From Amyelois transitella (Eukaryota; Arthropoda; Insecta; Lepidoptera; Pyralidae), in assembly GCF_032362555.1 (NCBI RefSeq), contig NC_083519.1, positions 9,813,501 through 9,877,500 on the forward strand: a DNA stretch of 64,000 nt, given 5' to 3'. Below are positions 29,901 through 39,958 of the stretch, in pieces (positions within the stretch are counted from its first letter, which is position 1; each line of letters starts with the position of its first letter). Made by a program: the position numbers and the translations under genes. Under the pieces are notes generated by a model. That model worked only from the letters and a program-made list of their open reading frames with translations. It was not told the origin of the DNA and did not search any database.

Positions 29901-32900
29901 CAGCCTTGAAAAGACTGAAAGGGCACGTTCAGCTGTTTGGTAATGATAGAATAGAGATTCAAATTCATCGTTTAAAAATAAAAATTTCGAGTTTATAAGC
30001 CCATCCCATAGTCGCCTTTTACAGTATCAGTGGGAAAGAAATGGAGTAATCCTACCAATTCTGTTTTCGATTGGTGCCGAGAACCACACGGCGCATTATT
30101 CTTGTTAATGATAAAGAACTTTGAAGATTAACAATTAAGTTATAACATTAATTAAAAGGAAAAAATACGAATAAGTTGCTAAATAAAATGATTTTTGAGA
30201 ACTGTTTTTGAGTTTAGGTTTTAGGTAGTTCGACAATGATATGAAATGAATAAATTCGACTGAGCGAGCGCTGAGGCGGTTAAATTTTATTAATTCATAT
30301 AACTATATATGCTATTCGTTACCAAACGAGCATTTGTTAAGCACTCTATGCTTCATACTTCCTTTTTTATTTCAATTAAGGGGGGGACAGCGCGTACGCA
30401 GTCCCCACTACCAAAAATTACGCATCCGAGTTATCCACATTAGGGATAATCGCAGGGGTCAACCCATCCGCAGTGCAATGGATAGGCCTCGCCCTGGGGG
30501 AACCGCCTTCTTGATCACGGTATCCCCTATGCCAGGTAAGTATGATTTCTTGTTATTTGGTCGGGAGGGTCTTTAAAAGTGAATGAACAACCATAGCGCG
30601 TTTTAAGTTCCATTTGTTTACAAGTGGCGCCATCTGTTGGCGTGTTCAGAAAGTGCGTAAGTGTAGTGCGCATGTCAAGTCAATGTCAAACAAGTCAGTC
30701 GCCATTTCTTTTTTGGTGTGAATGATGATATACCTGAATCGAAAGAAAACTAATAATATATATCATAAGTATAAATAATAAAAATAAGATAATTTCACTA
30801 CTATAGTATTTAGCTACGGATTTAACTGAAACTTATTGGCATTGTTGTTCCTTGCATGTTACAGTGCAAGCAGATAATAGGTAGATATAATTTGTATAAA
30901 AAAATTATTACTAACATGCAGAGGTAGTACTAATTTATAGCGTCTATATTAATTACGGGATAAATAGAGCCAACAGTCTCAAAAAGATTAAAATGCCGAG
31001 TTTAGTTGTCAATTTTTTTACCTAGGTACCTACTTGCATATATTTTTACAAGTATCTTTCATTCGATTCAGATTCCGACAATACAAGATTTTTTTTTTTT
31101 ATTATTACATCCCACATTAAAAGGTTAACATTATTTTATAGAGTTACTTTATAATTTTTTCGATGTAAGTGTTTTTTTTTTCACCTTTTTTTTAAGAGAA
31201 AGGATCTGGGTTTTATAAAAATGTATATAGTTTTGATAAAAAAAATTAATAAATAATACCTGATTGTAATATGGCAGAGCCGAATAAGCATAACTATGAT
31301 TTTTGACAGCTTCATCCAAAGGCCAAGTGTTTTCCAAAAATATTCCATCCAGGGTCTCATTATACTGCCACCAATTCTTTATAAACTCATGACTAACATT
31401 TCTGTAAGTCGGGTAAATAACGCTATGTTTCTCAACCATTCCTTTATAGATTTTCCCGGCATGATTTCGGATCATGTATTCTTCGAAATCTACGGCTAGA
31501 TCTGCACATTCTTCATCTTCTTCACCAGGTAATGTGGTTTCTTCAATCCGTGATTCAGTCGTTTCTGTAGTGGTCTCTGAATTGGATGTATTTTCTTCAG
31601 TATAACGTATCTGTAATGAACAAAATATTAAATGAATTTTTTTTGATTACGTGCGTATATTGAACTGCACTAGCACCTAGGTCATAACTGAAAATCAGCG
31701 TATTGCTCTATAGCAATAAATTCGTTGAGTTGTGACCTTTTTGTATTGCTACACCCTACTTAATTTGTATTCCATATGAAATTGTAAATTGTGTGAAGCA
31801 AATCAAATTAATGAATTATCTATCTATCTAATATTATATGAACAGCTCTTACCAGGGTTTTTGCCTACTGTGAGAATTTTCGGAAAAAAAAATTTGATCT
31901 CGTTTAATTTTAACTCATACAAAAATTTATTAAAATAGGTCCAGTAGTTTGAAAGTGTAACAAACAGACTTTCGTAATTATAATATAAACATATTTACAA
32001 CAATTCCTCACCACTCCGGAGAGGAGCTCGGGGTATGCCTTTGACCATGGATCCTGGATTAGGTGTGTCAGGATTTTACACCAAGCGACTCCTATCTGAC
32101 ATCCGCAACCTTTGCAGTTAAACCTAACCCGTATTGGATTACCTGTATCAAACAGCAGGTGCCCATCGGCGCGACTTTTGTCTACAATAAATTTTGAAAA
32201 CCCAATCTTGAAAGAATATTGCCAACATAATGCTTAAGTATTTAAAAAAAACCCCCGTATTGGATAGCCTGCGGGTTTAATTTCTATCAAATGGAAAGCA
32301 ACTCAGAAGGCTAGAGAAGATTTCCAAAAACCACATGCGGAAAAAACCTTTAATTAAACAAATAAAATAATAATACATACATACATACATACATATCATC
32401 ACGTCTATATCCCTTACGGGGTAGACAGAGCCAACAGTCTTGAAAAGACTGAAAGGCCACGTTCAGCTATTTGGCTTAATGATAGAATTGAGATTCAAAT
32501 AGTGACAGGTTGCTAGCCTGTCGCCTAGAAAAGAATCCCAAGTTTGTAAGCCTATCCCTTAGTCGCCTTTTACGACATCCATGGGAGAGAGATGGAGTAG
32601 TCCTATTCTTTTTGTATTGGTGCCGGGAACCACACGGCACTAAAAATAATAATAATAAAAACAAAAACAGATTGGACTGATCATGGTTACACATCCAGTT
32701 GTCTGAATGTGCAAGTTTCCTCACGATGTGTTCCCTCGCCGTAAAAGCATCGGTTAGTTATTAGTATTCTAACTGGTATAATAATAATTGTTGTCATTGT
32801 ATTACTTAATTTGTTTTACTGGGCATCGCCCCGAGTCCTACGCAGTGTTTCCAACCCCAATATTAAAATCAGTGTCAGATAATTGGTAAAAAAAAACTGT

Positions 32901-35900
32901 AGAAATCTGTTAAAGTGTTCCTGAAAACTTTGAAAAGGTCAGGTTAAGATTACCCTAAACCGACGAGCATGCAAGAAGAGAGTAATTTAGCGCCACTTAC
33001 AACATACATACATACGTCCATATTCCTTGCGGGGTAGATAAAGCCAACAGAGCCAACAGTCTTCTAAAGACTGATTGGCCACGTTCAGCTGTTTGGCTTA
33101 ATGATAGAATTGAGAACCACTTACAACATACAAAATACAGAATTCAGGTTCTTCGCAAATCAGACTTTATTTACGCGAAATTTCAAGAATATTGGTTCAG
33201 TTAACTTACTTTCGTAATTATATAGATTATCATTTGTGATTAGGATTAAGTTAGGATTCTTTTATGTGCGTTTGGTTATTCATGAAATACATCATCGAAT
33301 GATCTGATTTTAATATAATTTTACAAAAAAAAATGTACATTTAATTGTACATCTCAATTCTATCATAAAGCTAAAACTGTAGAAATCTACAATTGAAATT
33401 GAGGTGTTGGCAACACTGGTCTTTCGAAGTATCAAAGGAGAATATCTGAGAGTTATTATTAACACTACAATATACTATATCTAGTCTAATTAAAGGCAAA
33501 CAGACTACAATGAACTTAGGCCATGAATATTTTGATTCTAGACATTGTTACATGATTCATCAAAATAAGTTTGGTTAATGGAACACTCCCAGAACGGTGT
33601 AGGTTAAATAAATATACGAGAGTATAAAACAATGACATAATTATTGTTTTCACTGCAAAGGAATATTCTCATCAGCATTAGTTTTGATGTCTGCTTCTAT
33701 TATACAACTAGCTGTGCCCGCGACTTCGTCCGCGTGAAATAGTTATATTGGGCATAATTGAAGCCCTCAAAGATGAACTGTTTCCCCCGTTTTTTCCACA
33801 TTTTCCATTATTTCTTCGCTCCTAATAGTTGCAGTGTGATGTTATATAGCTTAAAGCCTTCCTCGATAAATGGTCCATTCAACACAAAAATATTTTTTCA
33901 ATTCGAACCAGTAGTACCTGAGATTAGCGCGTTCAAACAAACAAACTCTTCAGCTTTATAATATTAGTATAGATACTATACATACATATAATCACGTCTT
34001 TATCCCTTGCGGAGTATACAAAGCCAACGTAGAAAGGCCACGTTCAGCTGTTTGTCTTAATAATAGAGACATTTAAATAGTAACAGGTTGCTAGTCCATC
34101 GCTTAAAAGAAGAATCCCAAGTTTATAAGCCTATCGCCTTTTGTCCCCTTTTTAGAGACAGTTAGCTCTGTCTACCCCGCAAGGGATATAGACGTAACTA
34201 TATGTATGTATGAGATACTTACGTAAGGTGACAAATGCGGTGTAAATCTTTTATTGGCGTTCTTCACTAATCTACCGCCTTCGTCTATGTATGTCTGTGC
34301 ACCGCATTTGTTCTCCAAAACAATGGGGGAAGTCCCGCAGTGGCTGTCGTATGGAACTTGCGCCTGAGTGGCTGCGGCTGTGAAGTTCGTTAGGTGTTGG
34401 AAGGCTTCGGATGGTGATGATTCTATTTCACTGAAAATTTAATTGGAACTGTTGTTTTTAATGTTAAAAATGATCTATATTAGTCATTTTTTGTATACGC
34501 ACGAAACGAAGGAATGCGGAGTCGAAACATTTGAAAATGATTTCAATGATCGAATTTTAATAAATAATTCATAATATTAAAAATAAAGAATAGAACTATA
34601 TTTTTATTATTATGTTCACTCCATCTCGTTCCCATGGATGTCGTAAAAGGTTTTTAAACTTGGGTTTCTTCTTTCAATTATATCATTAAGCCAAACAGCT
34701 GAACGTGTCACTAGAGCGACGGGCTAGCAACCTGTCACTATTTGAATCTCAATTCTATTATTGAGCCAAATAGCTCAATGTGGCCTATCAGTCTTTTCAA
34801 GACTTTTGGCTCTGTCTACCCCGCAAGGGATATAGACGTGATGATATGTATGTATGAAATATTACTTAATATTTTCTTTAAATTTTGCAATATTTCGGTT
34901 ATTCTACTTCTTAATCTACTAACCAAATTGAATAAATATTACATTTATTCGGCAACTAGAATATTATAGCTTCCTTAAATGAATATATGTATTTAAGGAA
35001 GCTATAGTATCAAGTTTGCCTCATATTCTATACCTACTGCACAGATCTATAATAACAAAAATATCATTAAATTTAATCAAAATGCCTACAACTCACTTGC
35101 AAACATGCGCTCCAAGCATCCAATATTCCAACTGCGAATTCGACCCTAATAATTTCCTCACATCCTTCATTACATCGGAAGGTTCAGGGCCCACAAACAA
35201 GTGAAATTTCAGGCCTCGGCTTGTTAAACTCCTTAAGAGCATCTGATTTTCCCCTCCAACGATCATTTCCGATGGCTCTTTTACATCGACCAGCAAACCG
35301 TGGTAGGAGCCGTTAGATTTCGCAAAGATCAATGGTACAGAACTCAATCCACCGTCATAATTATATATAACTTTAGATGTCCCTTCAAGTAATGGTATTT
35401 CCCCAAGACCGTACATCGTTTCGTTTGTCAATCTAAAAGCGATCTCCCAAATTCCGTCGGATGCTATTAATGGCCCTCTCGCTGTGCTAAATATTATCCC
35501 TTGATCGCTGTTCACGGTGACACTCAATTCTTGAGCTGACAGTGTATAATCGTAACTTTTGTTTTCTAATTTAGAACCTGTCAAATCCATTATAGTCTGA
35601 TCGTAAAAAGTGAAAGAGAGATGGGTGGAAGATATTTCGTCTACAGCAATTTTAATTCCAGGTATACTAGGTAAGTTCTTGAATGGAACGGTAGGGATTC
35701 TGGGTACAAGTATGGTGTTCTCACTCCACTGATGATTGAGGATGTAAGAGAACCTTGACGGGAATCTATGGAAGCAGAAATTCGTGTTAAGGTCATAACA
35801 GCATTGGGAATGGCAGTTGCTTTGTTCCATGGACCCGTTTCCGCATGGAATTCTTGCGAATCTGTTCAGAAGACAAGTGCCAGTGGAATACCCATCCAGG

Positions 35901-36732
35901 GGAGGCCAGTCTCCGCTGCTGACGTACACGAACTGGTACAGAAGTATAGGAACTAAGATTCCTAACAAAATGACCGCCAGGATCACCTTTATCGGCCGGT
36001 TCAGCAATATGTAGTAATACCATTTTACTTCTGAAATGTGAAAAGAAATTTGTGATTAATAAATTATCTTATGGATTTGTTCTGCTTCTTTCTTCTTTAG
36101 GAGGAGCTCTGGATCTTGCTATTATAACAAGTGGGTCATTAAGAAGGGTGTGTATGAAGCGTTTCTCCTTATGACCTTATTGAATTGCTACAGTGCACAC
36201 CTTAGTTTCTTTTTTATGTTATGTGTTTAAGAATCTTGTGTACGTTGAGTTGTTCAAATAAATCTTTGATTCATTCATTCATTATCCTTTGATCTTTGTT
36301 ATCTATATCTTGAATCAAAGTTGCCGCGTTGGGTAAAAATGCTTATTCTTCGAGACATGGACAGTTTGGAGTGGCGCTTTTGTGCCTTTCGGGACCCATT
36401 GGGCATCTATTGATGTCACCCGCTAGAACACTGTCGGCCCGAACGACAGAATTGACATCATATGATGTCAATGATGTCAAAAGTTCATGCATGTTGAAGC
36501 CTTTTTTTATTATTCGGTCTATTTGGCTACTATTACTGAAAGAGGACTTTCTAAAATTCCTATTGGAACGAAAAAAAATTGACAAGTTTACTGGGAATTC
36601 CTTTGGGAACTAGATGATTGGGAATTTTAACTTTTAAATTATAAGGATGATTTTCTTACTTTTAGCTTGGTCATACGAGTAAGGCTCCTCTTCCACTAGT
36701 TCCTGTTTGTCGATGTTCGCGTGTGATAACAT
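26530..36732 (-). CDS. Glycoside hydrolase family 31 type II membrane protein, catalytic motif lost
   Basis: Six exons on the minus strand (36732-36660, 36030-35097, 34430-34223, 31610-31260, 28389-27622, 26916-26530) join in frame to 906 aa with GT-AG sites throughout. The order is a short cytosolic tail, one membrane segment (about 37-60), a P-type trefoil domain with six Cys (77-110), then the GH31 N-terminal sandwich, barrel and C-terminal sheets. This resembles sucrase-isomaltase and acid alpha-glucosidase. Many Asn-X-Ser/Thr sites suggest a lumenal or extracellular body. The nucleophile motif, usually W-I-D-M-N-E, reads DGIFLENTW, so the catalytic Asp is Glu498 and the following Asn-Glu is gone. 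The I-D-Y substrate motif is replaced by CGTSP. A GDV motif where the acid/base Asp is expected (Asp578) remains. I infer a non-hydrolytic or altered-function homologue. Conserved splicing and long open exons argue against a pseudogene. A Thr/Glu-rich insert (IRYTEENTSNSETTTETTES) replaces normal barrel sequence. Intron 4 contains a U1 snRNA gene. Confidence 0.88.
26917..27494 (-). other. GH31 intron 5
   Basis: No repeat identified with confidence apart from a short reverse family A piece at 27495-27540 (gaaagagatggagtggtcct). The CT-rich stretch around 27245-27290 is unexplained. Confidence 0.5.
27622..28389 (-). CDS. GH31 exon 5 (barrel and C-terminal sheet)
   Basis: 256 codons, phase 0 at both ends. 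Starts HFETAFDKTLLWNTSLPDGT. Includes GDVMIHRQNVETSW (acid/base region), ALGGISGHWLWSSPICGD, LCLKWYLASTFMPMIKIHS, then VPPGTWFELWGG. Donor GTAAGT. Confidence 0.9.
28435..28492 (-). repeat. LINE C 3'-end fragment
   Basis: ttcctggaggggtaggcaga, then gcacttgctac. Confidence 0.6.
28495..28569. repeat. Perfect 16 bp inverted repeat (hairpin)
   Basis: ttcccagttgcaccct at 28495-28510 and its exact complement agggtgcaactgggaa at 28554-28569, with a 43 bp loop. Looks like a short foldback element or MITE relic in GH31 intron 4. Confidence 0.8.
28699..28768 (+). repeat. tRNA-like sequence, a second SINE type
   Basis: gacctctgtagcgcagtggt (A box tagcgcagtgg) and gcgagttcgattctt (B box). Only one copy here and no 3' tail typical of family B. 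Not a convincing tRNA gene because the arms do not pair well. Confidence 0.5.
28983..29230 (-). repeat. Family A SINE-like element, near full length
   Basis: From tacatacatatggtcacgtt to gccgggagccacacggc. It lacks the gacaggttgctag segment. Confidence 0.88.
29231..29852. other. AT-rich part of GH31 intron 4
   Basis: No repeat, exon or RNA gene recognised. Confidence 0.45.
29853..30093 (-). repeat. Family A SINE-like element, diverged
   Basis: acatacatataatcacttcc to ggtgccgagaaccacacggc. Confidence 0.85.
30381..30543 (-). ncRNA. U1: U1 small nuclear RNA gene
   Basis: Read on the minus strand, the first bases are ATACTTACCTGGC, the U1 5' end that pairs with 5' splice sites. Stem-loop I contains GATCAAGAAGG (U1-70K loop), then ggcgaggcctatccattgca with the stem II loop ATTGCACTGCGG (U1A site), gttgacccctgcgatt, an Sm site AATTTTTGG near 30413, and a perfect terminal stem GGGGACTGCGTACGCGCTGT followed by CCCC. 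Length is about 163 nt, normal for U1. The RNA is the core of the U1 snRNP, which defines 5' splice sites in the nucleus. It sits inside GH31 intron 4 in the same orientation and should use its own PSE-type promoter about 40-60 bp upstream (around 30583-30604), which I cannot verify by eye. All key elements look functional, though snRNA pseudogene copies are common in animals. Confidence 0.93.
30544..30720 (-). promoter_or_regulatory. Upstream region of the U1 gene (expected PSE promoter)
   Basis: Insect snRNA genes carry a proximal sequence element about 40-60 bp upstream. Here that interval reads, on the minus strand, aaacgcgctatggttgttca. No TATA box is visible, consistent with RNA polymerase II U1 transcription. 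Position is inferred from the family, not from a confirmed motif. Confidence 0.35.
30940..31008 (-). repeat. Family A SINE-like element, degenerate fragment
   Basis: gataaatagagccaacagtc and gttagttgtc-like end. Weak. Confidence 0.45.
31260..31610 (-). CDS. GH31 exon 4 (site of the lost nucleophile)
   Basis: 117 codons, phase 0 both ends. A Thr/Glu-rich N-terminal stretch precedes HSVIYPTYRNVSHEFIKNWW and DGIFLENTWPLDE. The codon at 31334-31332 is Glu where GH31 enzymes have the nucleophile Asp. Confidence 0.87.
31611..32005 (-). other. GH31 intron 3, left part
   Basis: AT-rich. Nothing recognised. Confidence 0.4.
32008..32215 (+). repeat. Dispersed repeat D (fragment)
   Basis: cggagaggagctcggggtat, gcctttgaccatggatcctg, gcgactcctatctgacatcc and aacctaacccgtattggatt match 62045-62195. 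Confidence 0.8.
32376..32640 (-). repeat. Family A SINE-like element, full length
   Basis: Five CATA tail units, then a body ending gccgggaaccacacggcac. Confidence 0.92.
32668..32775 (+). repeat. Dispersed repeat D, 3' part
   Basis: attggactgatcatggttac, acatccagttgtctgaatgt, tttcctcacgatgtg and cgccgtaaaagcatcggtta match 62189-62280. Confidence 0.8.
33003..33118 (-). repeat. Family A SINE-like element, 3' half
   Basis: cttgcggggtagataaagcc to gttcagctgtttggcttaat, with 'agccaacag' duplicated at 33043-33060. Confidence 0.8.
33119..33707. other. AT-rich part of GH31 intron 3
   Basis: Nothing recognised. Confidence 0.4.
33708..33974 (+). mobile_element. Helitron-like nonautonomous element, full length
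   Basis: ctagctgtgcccgcgacttc to ttataatattagtatagat. Both termini present. Confidence 0.85.
33978..34211. repeat. Family A head-to-head composite
   Basis: 33978-34150 is a reverse copy (catataatcacgtctttatc to gcctatcgcc). 34155-34211 is a forward 3' end (gagacagttagctctgtcta to tatgtatgtatg). The unit therefore has a family A tail at both ends. Confidence 0.82.
34223..34430 (-). CDS. GH31 exon 3
   Basis: Acceptor aaattttcag on the minus strand. Encodes EIESSPSEAFQHLTNFTAAA, then QAQVPYDSHCGTSP. The motif PYD is kept but the following D-I-D-Y of active enzymes is not. Donor GTAAGT. Confidence 0.84.
34617..34857 (+). repeat. Family A SINE-like element, rearranged
   Basis: ccatctcgttcccatggatg, then an inserted 3' segment (ttaagccaaacagctgaacg) before the normal ggctagcaacctgtcactat and tail. 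Confidence 0.8.
35097..36030 (-). CDS. GH31 exon 2 (membrane segment, trefoil, N-terminal sheet)
   Basis: 934 bp. Starts KVKWYYYILLNRPIKVILAV, with the hydrophobic run continuing to QFVYV, then the trefoil (GTCLLNRF ... CHSQCCYDLNTNFCFHRF) and the beta-sandwich with TMYGLGEIPLLEG. The donor GTGAGT at 35096 splits a codon whose last base comes from exon 3. Confidence 0.9.
36031..36659 (-). other. GH31 intron 1
   Basis: Contains caaataaatctttgattcat followed by an ATTC run (36255-36290), which looks like the 3' end of an inserted transcript or LINE, and a cluster of TGATGTCA motifs at 36411-36479. No other gene seen. Confidence 0.5.
36411..36479. promoter_or_regulatory. Cluster of four TGATGTCA/TGACATCA motifs
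   Basis: Motifs at 36411, 36453, 36463 and 36472. The middle pair forms the 18 bp palindrome TGACATCATATGATGTCA. The motif resembles bZIP (ATF/CRE-like) sites. Function is inferred only. Confidence 0.35.
36660..36732 (-). CDS. GH31 exon 1 (cytosolic tail)
   Basis: ATG at 36732-36730. Encodes MLSHANIDKQELVEEEPYSY and DQAK. Donor GTAAGA. Joining to exon 2 gives AKKVKWYYY without a stop, which supports this start. Confidence 0.8.
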
Positions 36733-37957
36733 CTTTCCTTATCTTTTCCACGGAATTTTATCGAAAAATGTGCATCCGATAACAGTTCATTATGGGTCCT
36801 GCAATAGAAAATATACATTACATAAAGCGTCTTTATCATTTACGGAGTAATCAGAGCCAATAATTTTAAAACCCCGTCACTATTTGAAATTCATTTCCAA
36901 ACACATATAGCTGAAGGTAGTCTTTCAGTCTTCACGAGTTTATTTCGAAAGAAATGGAGACGTGATTAAATATATGTATGTAAATGTGAGTCGGTTAAGC
37001 TAAAAAATAACAGACATACCCATTACACATCAACACACATCAAAATTTACTTGCGTTTTTCAACCGATACAAAATATTTATCGAAGTCACTTTTTATTCG
37101 TTACGCACTTTGTTTTAGTCACTTTTAAGGTCCAATTCTTTAAAAAAATAAGAAAGAAAGCTTTTATTCTATATAATTTTGTTTAAATAATACGATATTC
37201 TTGTTTTTTCACATGTAAAACATGCACATTACACACTAATAGATTTATTAACACAATAATTAATGATTATCAATCGAAAAGTAACGTCATAAGAATTACT
37301 AATCGGTATTCTTGATAATATTCAGATAAGATAGCGCTCCTTTTGTTACACGATTGTATTGTAATTAAGAACGGTGATTTTTTTACCCGATTGTGGTGGA
37401 AGATGAGTTATGATGTTCGATTGTATTTAAATTTCTGACCAAAAAACAATTTGTACCTCTTTCTCTATAGTTGTATGGAATTTTTAGAGCAAAAGAAGTC
37501 TTTGTTATTCCTAAAGGTTTTATCTGTCTCTGTGCCAAATATCATCAAAATTAGCTCAGTCTTGTGTGAAAACATTCACAAATATTAACATAGGTACTCT
37601 TTTTCAGTTTAACGGAATTACAGCAAAAAAAGTATGGGATCGATTTTGATGCAGGTTTTTAGAGCGGAAAGTTTTTTTTTGGAAATTTAATTCTCAAGAT
37701 AGGTAAAGCCCAGGATTCTTGGCTGGCCTCTTAGACCCTAACCCTACGACGGTCGCTGAAAGTGGAAAATAGGTATTCTATCATGATAATGTATTATTTA
37801 ATTTTGAACACCTACAAAAAAGATGGATCCTCCCAATTTACCCCGTATTATCCCGATAAGACCTTTCTATTGTAGATAAGTTCGGTCACATTTGAAAGGA
37901 ATCACATTAAGTATGCGGGGTTTAAAAAATATGTTTTTTTTTACTGTGTGTGTCATT
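36733..37957 (-). other. GH31 5' flank and intergenic DNA
   Basis: Family A fragments at 36815-36865 (reverse) and 36868-36985 (forward). The rest, up to 37957, is AT-rich with nothing recognised. The promoter probably lies here. Confidence 0.45.
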
Positions 37958-37959
37958 GT

Positions 37960-38096
37960 GCCGTGTGGTTCCCGGCAGAAATAGAAAAATAATAAAACCA
38001 CTTCATCTCTTTCACATGGATCTCGTAAAAGGAGACTAAGGCTTGTAAACTTGGGATTCTTCTTCTTTTTTTTTGGTGCCGGGAACCACACGGCAC
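37960..38096. repeat. Family A short inverted composite
   Basis: Forward head gtgccgtgtggttcccggca to aaacttgggattcttctt, then the reverse head ggtgccgggaaccacacggc. The unit starts and ends with complementary family A heads. Confidence 0.85.
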
Positions 38097-38736
38097 TCAT
38101 TCAAACACAGCTTTAGCATAATTGGTTTCTGAGATACAAACGGATTAACAAATAGATAGAATTTAAAGGTAAAAACATGGCGATTCTTTTCACCCTCTTT
38201 TCATCCCGTTTGGACCCTACGACCCGACTTGAATGAGATTGAATGGAATCGCACATGCGGGCTTGATTGCCTTCAGTGTGACCCGACCCTAATTCCGGGA
38301 CAATTGTGTCTGTTAACCTTGACCGTCGGATCTCGGGAACAGCTGTGATAAGTACGTGTGTAGACTGCGTTAATAATTTAGTATGAGGTGGTAACGTTTT
38401 CGAATTTATTGAAAGTGATTCTGCGTTTGGTCTTCGTTAATGTATTTAGTTATGTACATACATAAATATATTTTTTTTTTTTTATTTATATAATTACTAG
38501 CTAACGTTGTTTTGCCATGTAAATAAATAATAAGTAATTTTTAGTTTTAAAAAAATGTTAAGGGTGGAAAACCCTTACCACTAAGTGATCAGTACCCTTC
38601 AATATCAGTATGAAAAATAGATGTTGGCCGATTCTCAGACCTACTCAACAACAAAATTTCATGAGATGAGAATCGGTCTAGCCGTTTCGGAGTTTTATCT
38701 GCTTAAAGAAATTTCTTCCAGTATCCCACAATAAGA
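38097..38736. other. Intergenic, nothing recognised
   Basis: Mostly unique-looking. The stretch cctactcaacaacaaaattt to gccgtttcggagttttatct (38640-38700) reads like the 3' end of an old LINE. Confidence 0.4.
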
Positions 38737-38739
38737 AAA

Positions 38740-38941
38740 TATAAAGACTTGTGTTATGATATACTAACTCGACGATGATATATTTTATAATAAATACTTA
38801 TATAGATCCAATTAATTATATAGATCCAAGACCCAGGCCAATCAGAAAAAGATCTTTTCCCATCATGCCCTGGCCGGGATTCGAAGCCAGGACCTCCTAT
38901 GTCACAGACAAGCGTACTACCGCTGCGCCACAGAGGCCGTC
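38740..38941 (-). repeat. Family B tRNA-derived SINE, tail-truncated
   Basis: The reverse head (gtactaccgctgcgccacag) is intact. The 3' tail is lost and there is a short duplication at 38815-38830. Confidence 0.88.
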
Positions 38942-38945
38942 ACAG

Positions 38946-39095
38946 AGAGATTCTTCTTATAAGCGATAGGCCAGCAACCTGTTCCTGTTACTATCTCAAT
39001 TCTATCATATAGCTGAACTTGGCCTTTCACTATTTACGAGACTGATGGCTCTATATACTCCGTAAGCGGCAAAGACGTGATTATATGTAAAATGT
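38946..39095 (+). repeat. Family A SINE-like element, 3' half, diverged
   Basis: gcgataggccagcaacctgt to gtgattatatgta. Confidence 0.7.
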
Positions 39096-39464
39096 AAAAG
39101 CTTGTGAGTATGTATGCTTTCTTGGATACAAAGTACCCAAGTTAAGGTGAAATTAACTTTTATGGGTACTACCTAATAGCAATAATTTTTCCAATTTTCC
39201 TCGTTACAACAAAGAAATCCGATTTGTTGTATACCTACAATCCAATTACAAATTCATTAGAAATTTATTACGAATTTGTCCGACATTCTCCAACTGGGAT
39301 TCTTTGGGCGGAAATATTACAAATACCTTTTGTTTAATCCAACACGTGTAAATGACAATCACAACTAATATTATGAATGTGAAAGTAAGTTTATTTGTTT
39401 GTTTATTGTCTCTTATATACTGAAACATATGATATATCATCACATATATGACATCTTATATACA

Positions 39465-39535
39465 GAAAGAGATGGAGTGGTCCTATTCTTTTTTGAAATT
39501 AATTGTGCCGGGTGGGGCACAATTAATTTCTACTA
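39465..39535 (-). repeat. Family A head fragment with a perfect inverted repeat
   Basis: agagatggagtggtcctatt, then gaaattaattgtgcc (39495-39509), a 6-base loop and the exact complement at 39516-39530. Confidence 0.75.
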
Positions 39536-39682
39536 TTAAACTTTCGTTGTAGTTTAAAATTTAGTGCACGTGTTAATTCTGTAACTTGGAATAACATTAT
39601 ATGTATTTGTCTCGTTCTTTCCCCGGGAACATGGCCCTGGGGCGTAGCTAGTAATAAATAAATAAATTAATATTATTTATGT

Positions 39683-39958
39683 CTAGCTGTGCCCGCGAAT
39701 TCGTCCGCGTGGAAAAGTTATTTTGGGCATCATTGAAACCTTCAAGGATGAATAATTTTCCCCGATTTTTTTCACATTTTCCATTATTGCTTCGCTCCTA
39801 ATAGTTGCAGCGTGATGTTATACAGCCTAAAGCCTGTCTCGATAAATGGTCTATTCAACACAAAGATAATTTTCCAATTCGAACCGGTAGTTCCTGAGAT
39901 TAGCGCGTTGAAACAAACAAACAAACAAACTCCTCAGCCTTATAATATTAGTATAGAT
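39683..39958 (+). mobile_element. Helitron-like nonautonomous element, full length
   Basis: ctagctgtgcccgcgaattc to ttataatattagtatagat. Confidence 0.85.

Noticed and set aside
30334..30576. 80-codon plus-strand ORF and an apparent splice donor (caggtaagt)
   Set aside because: The sequence is the antisense of U1 snRNA. The 'donor' is the complement of the U1 5' end.
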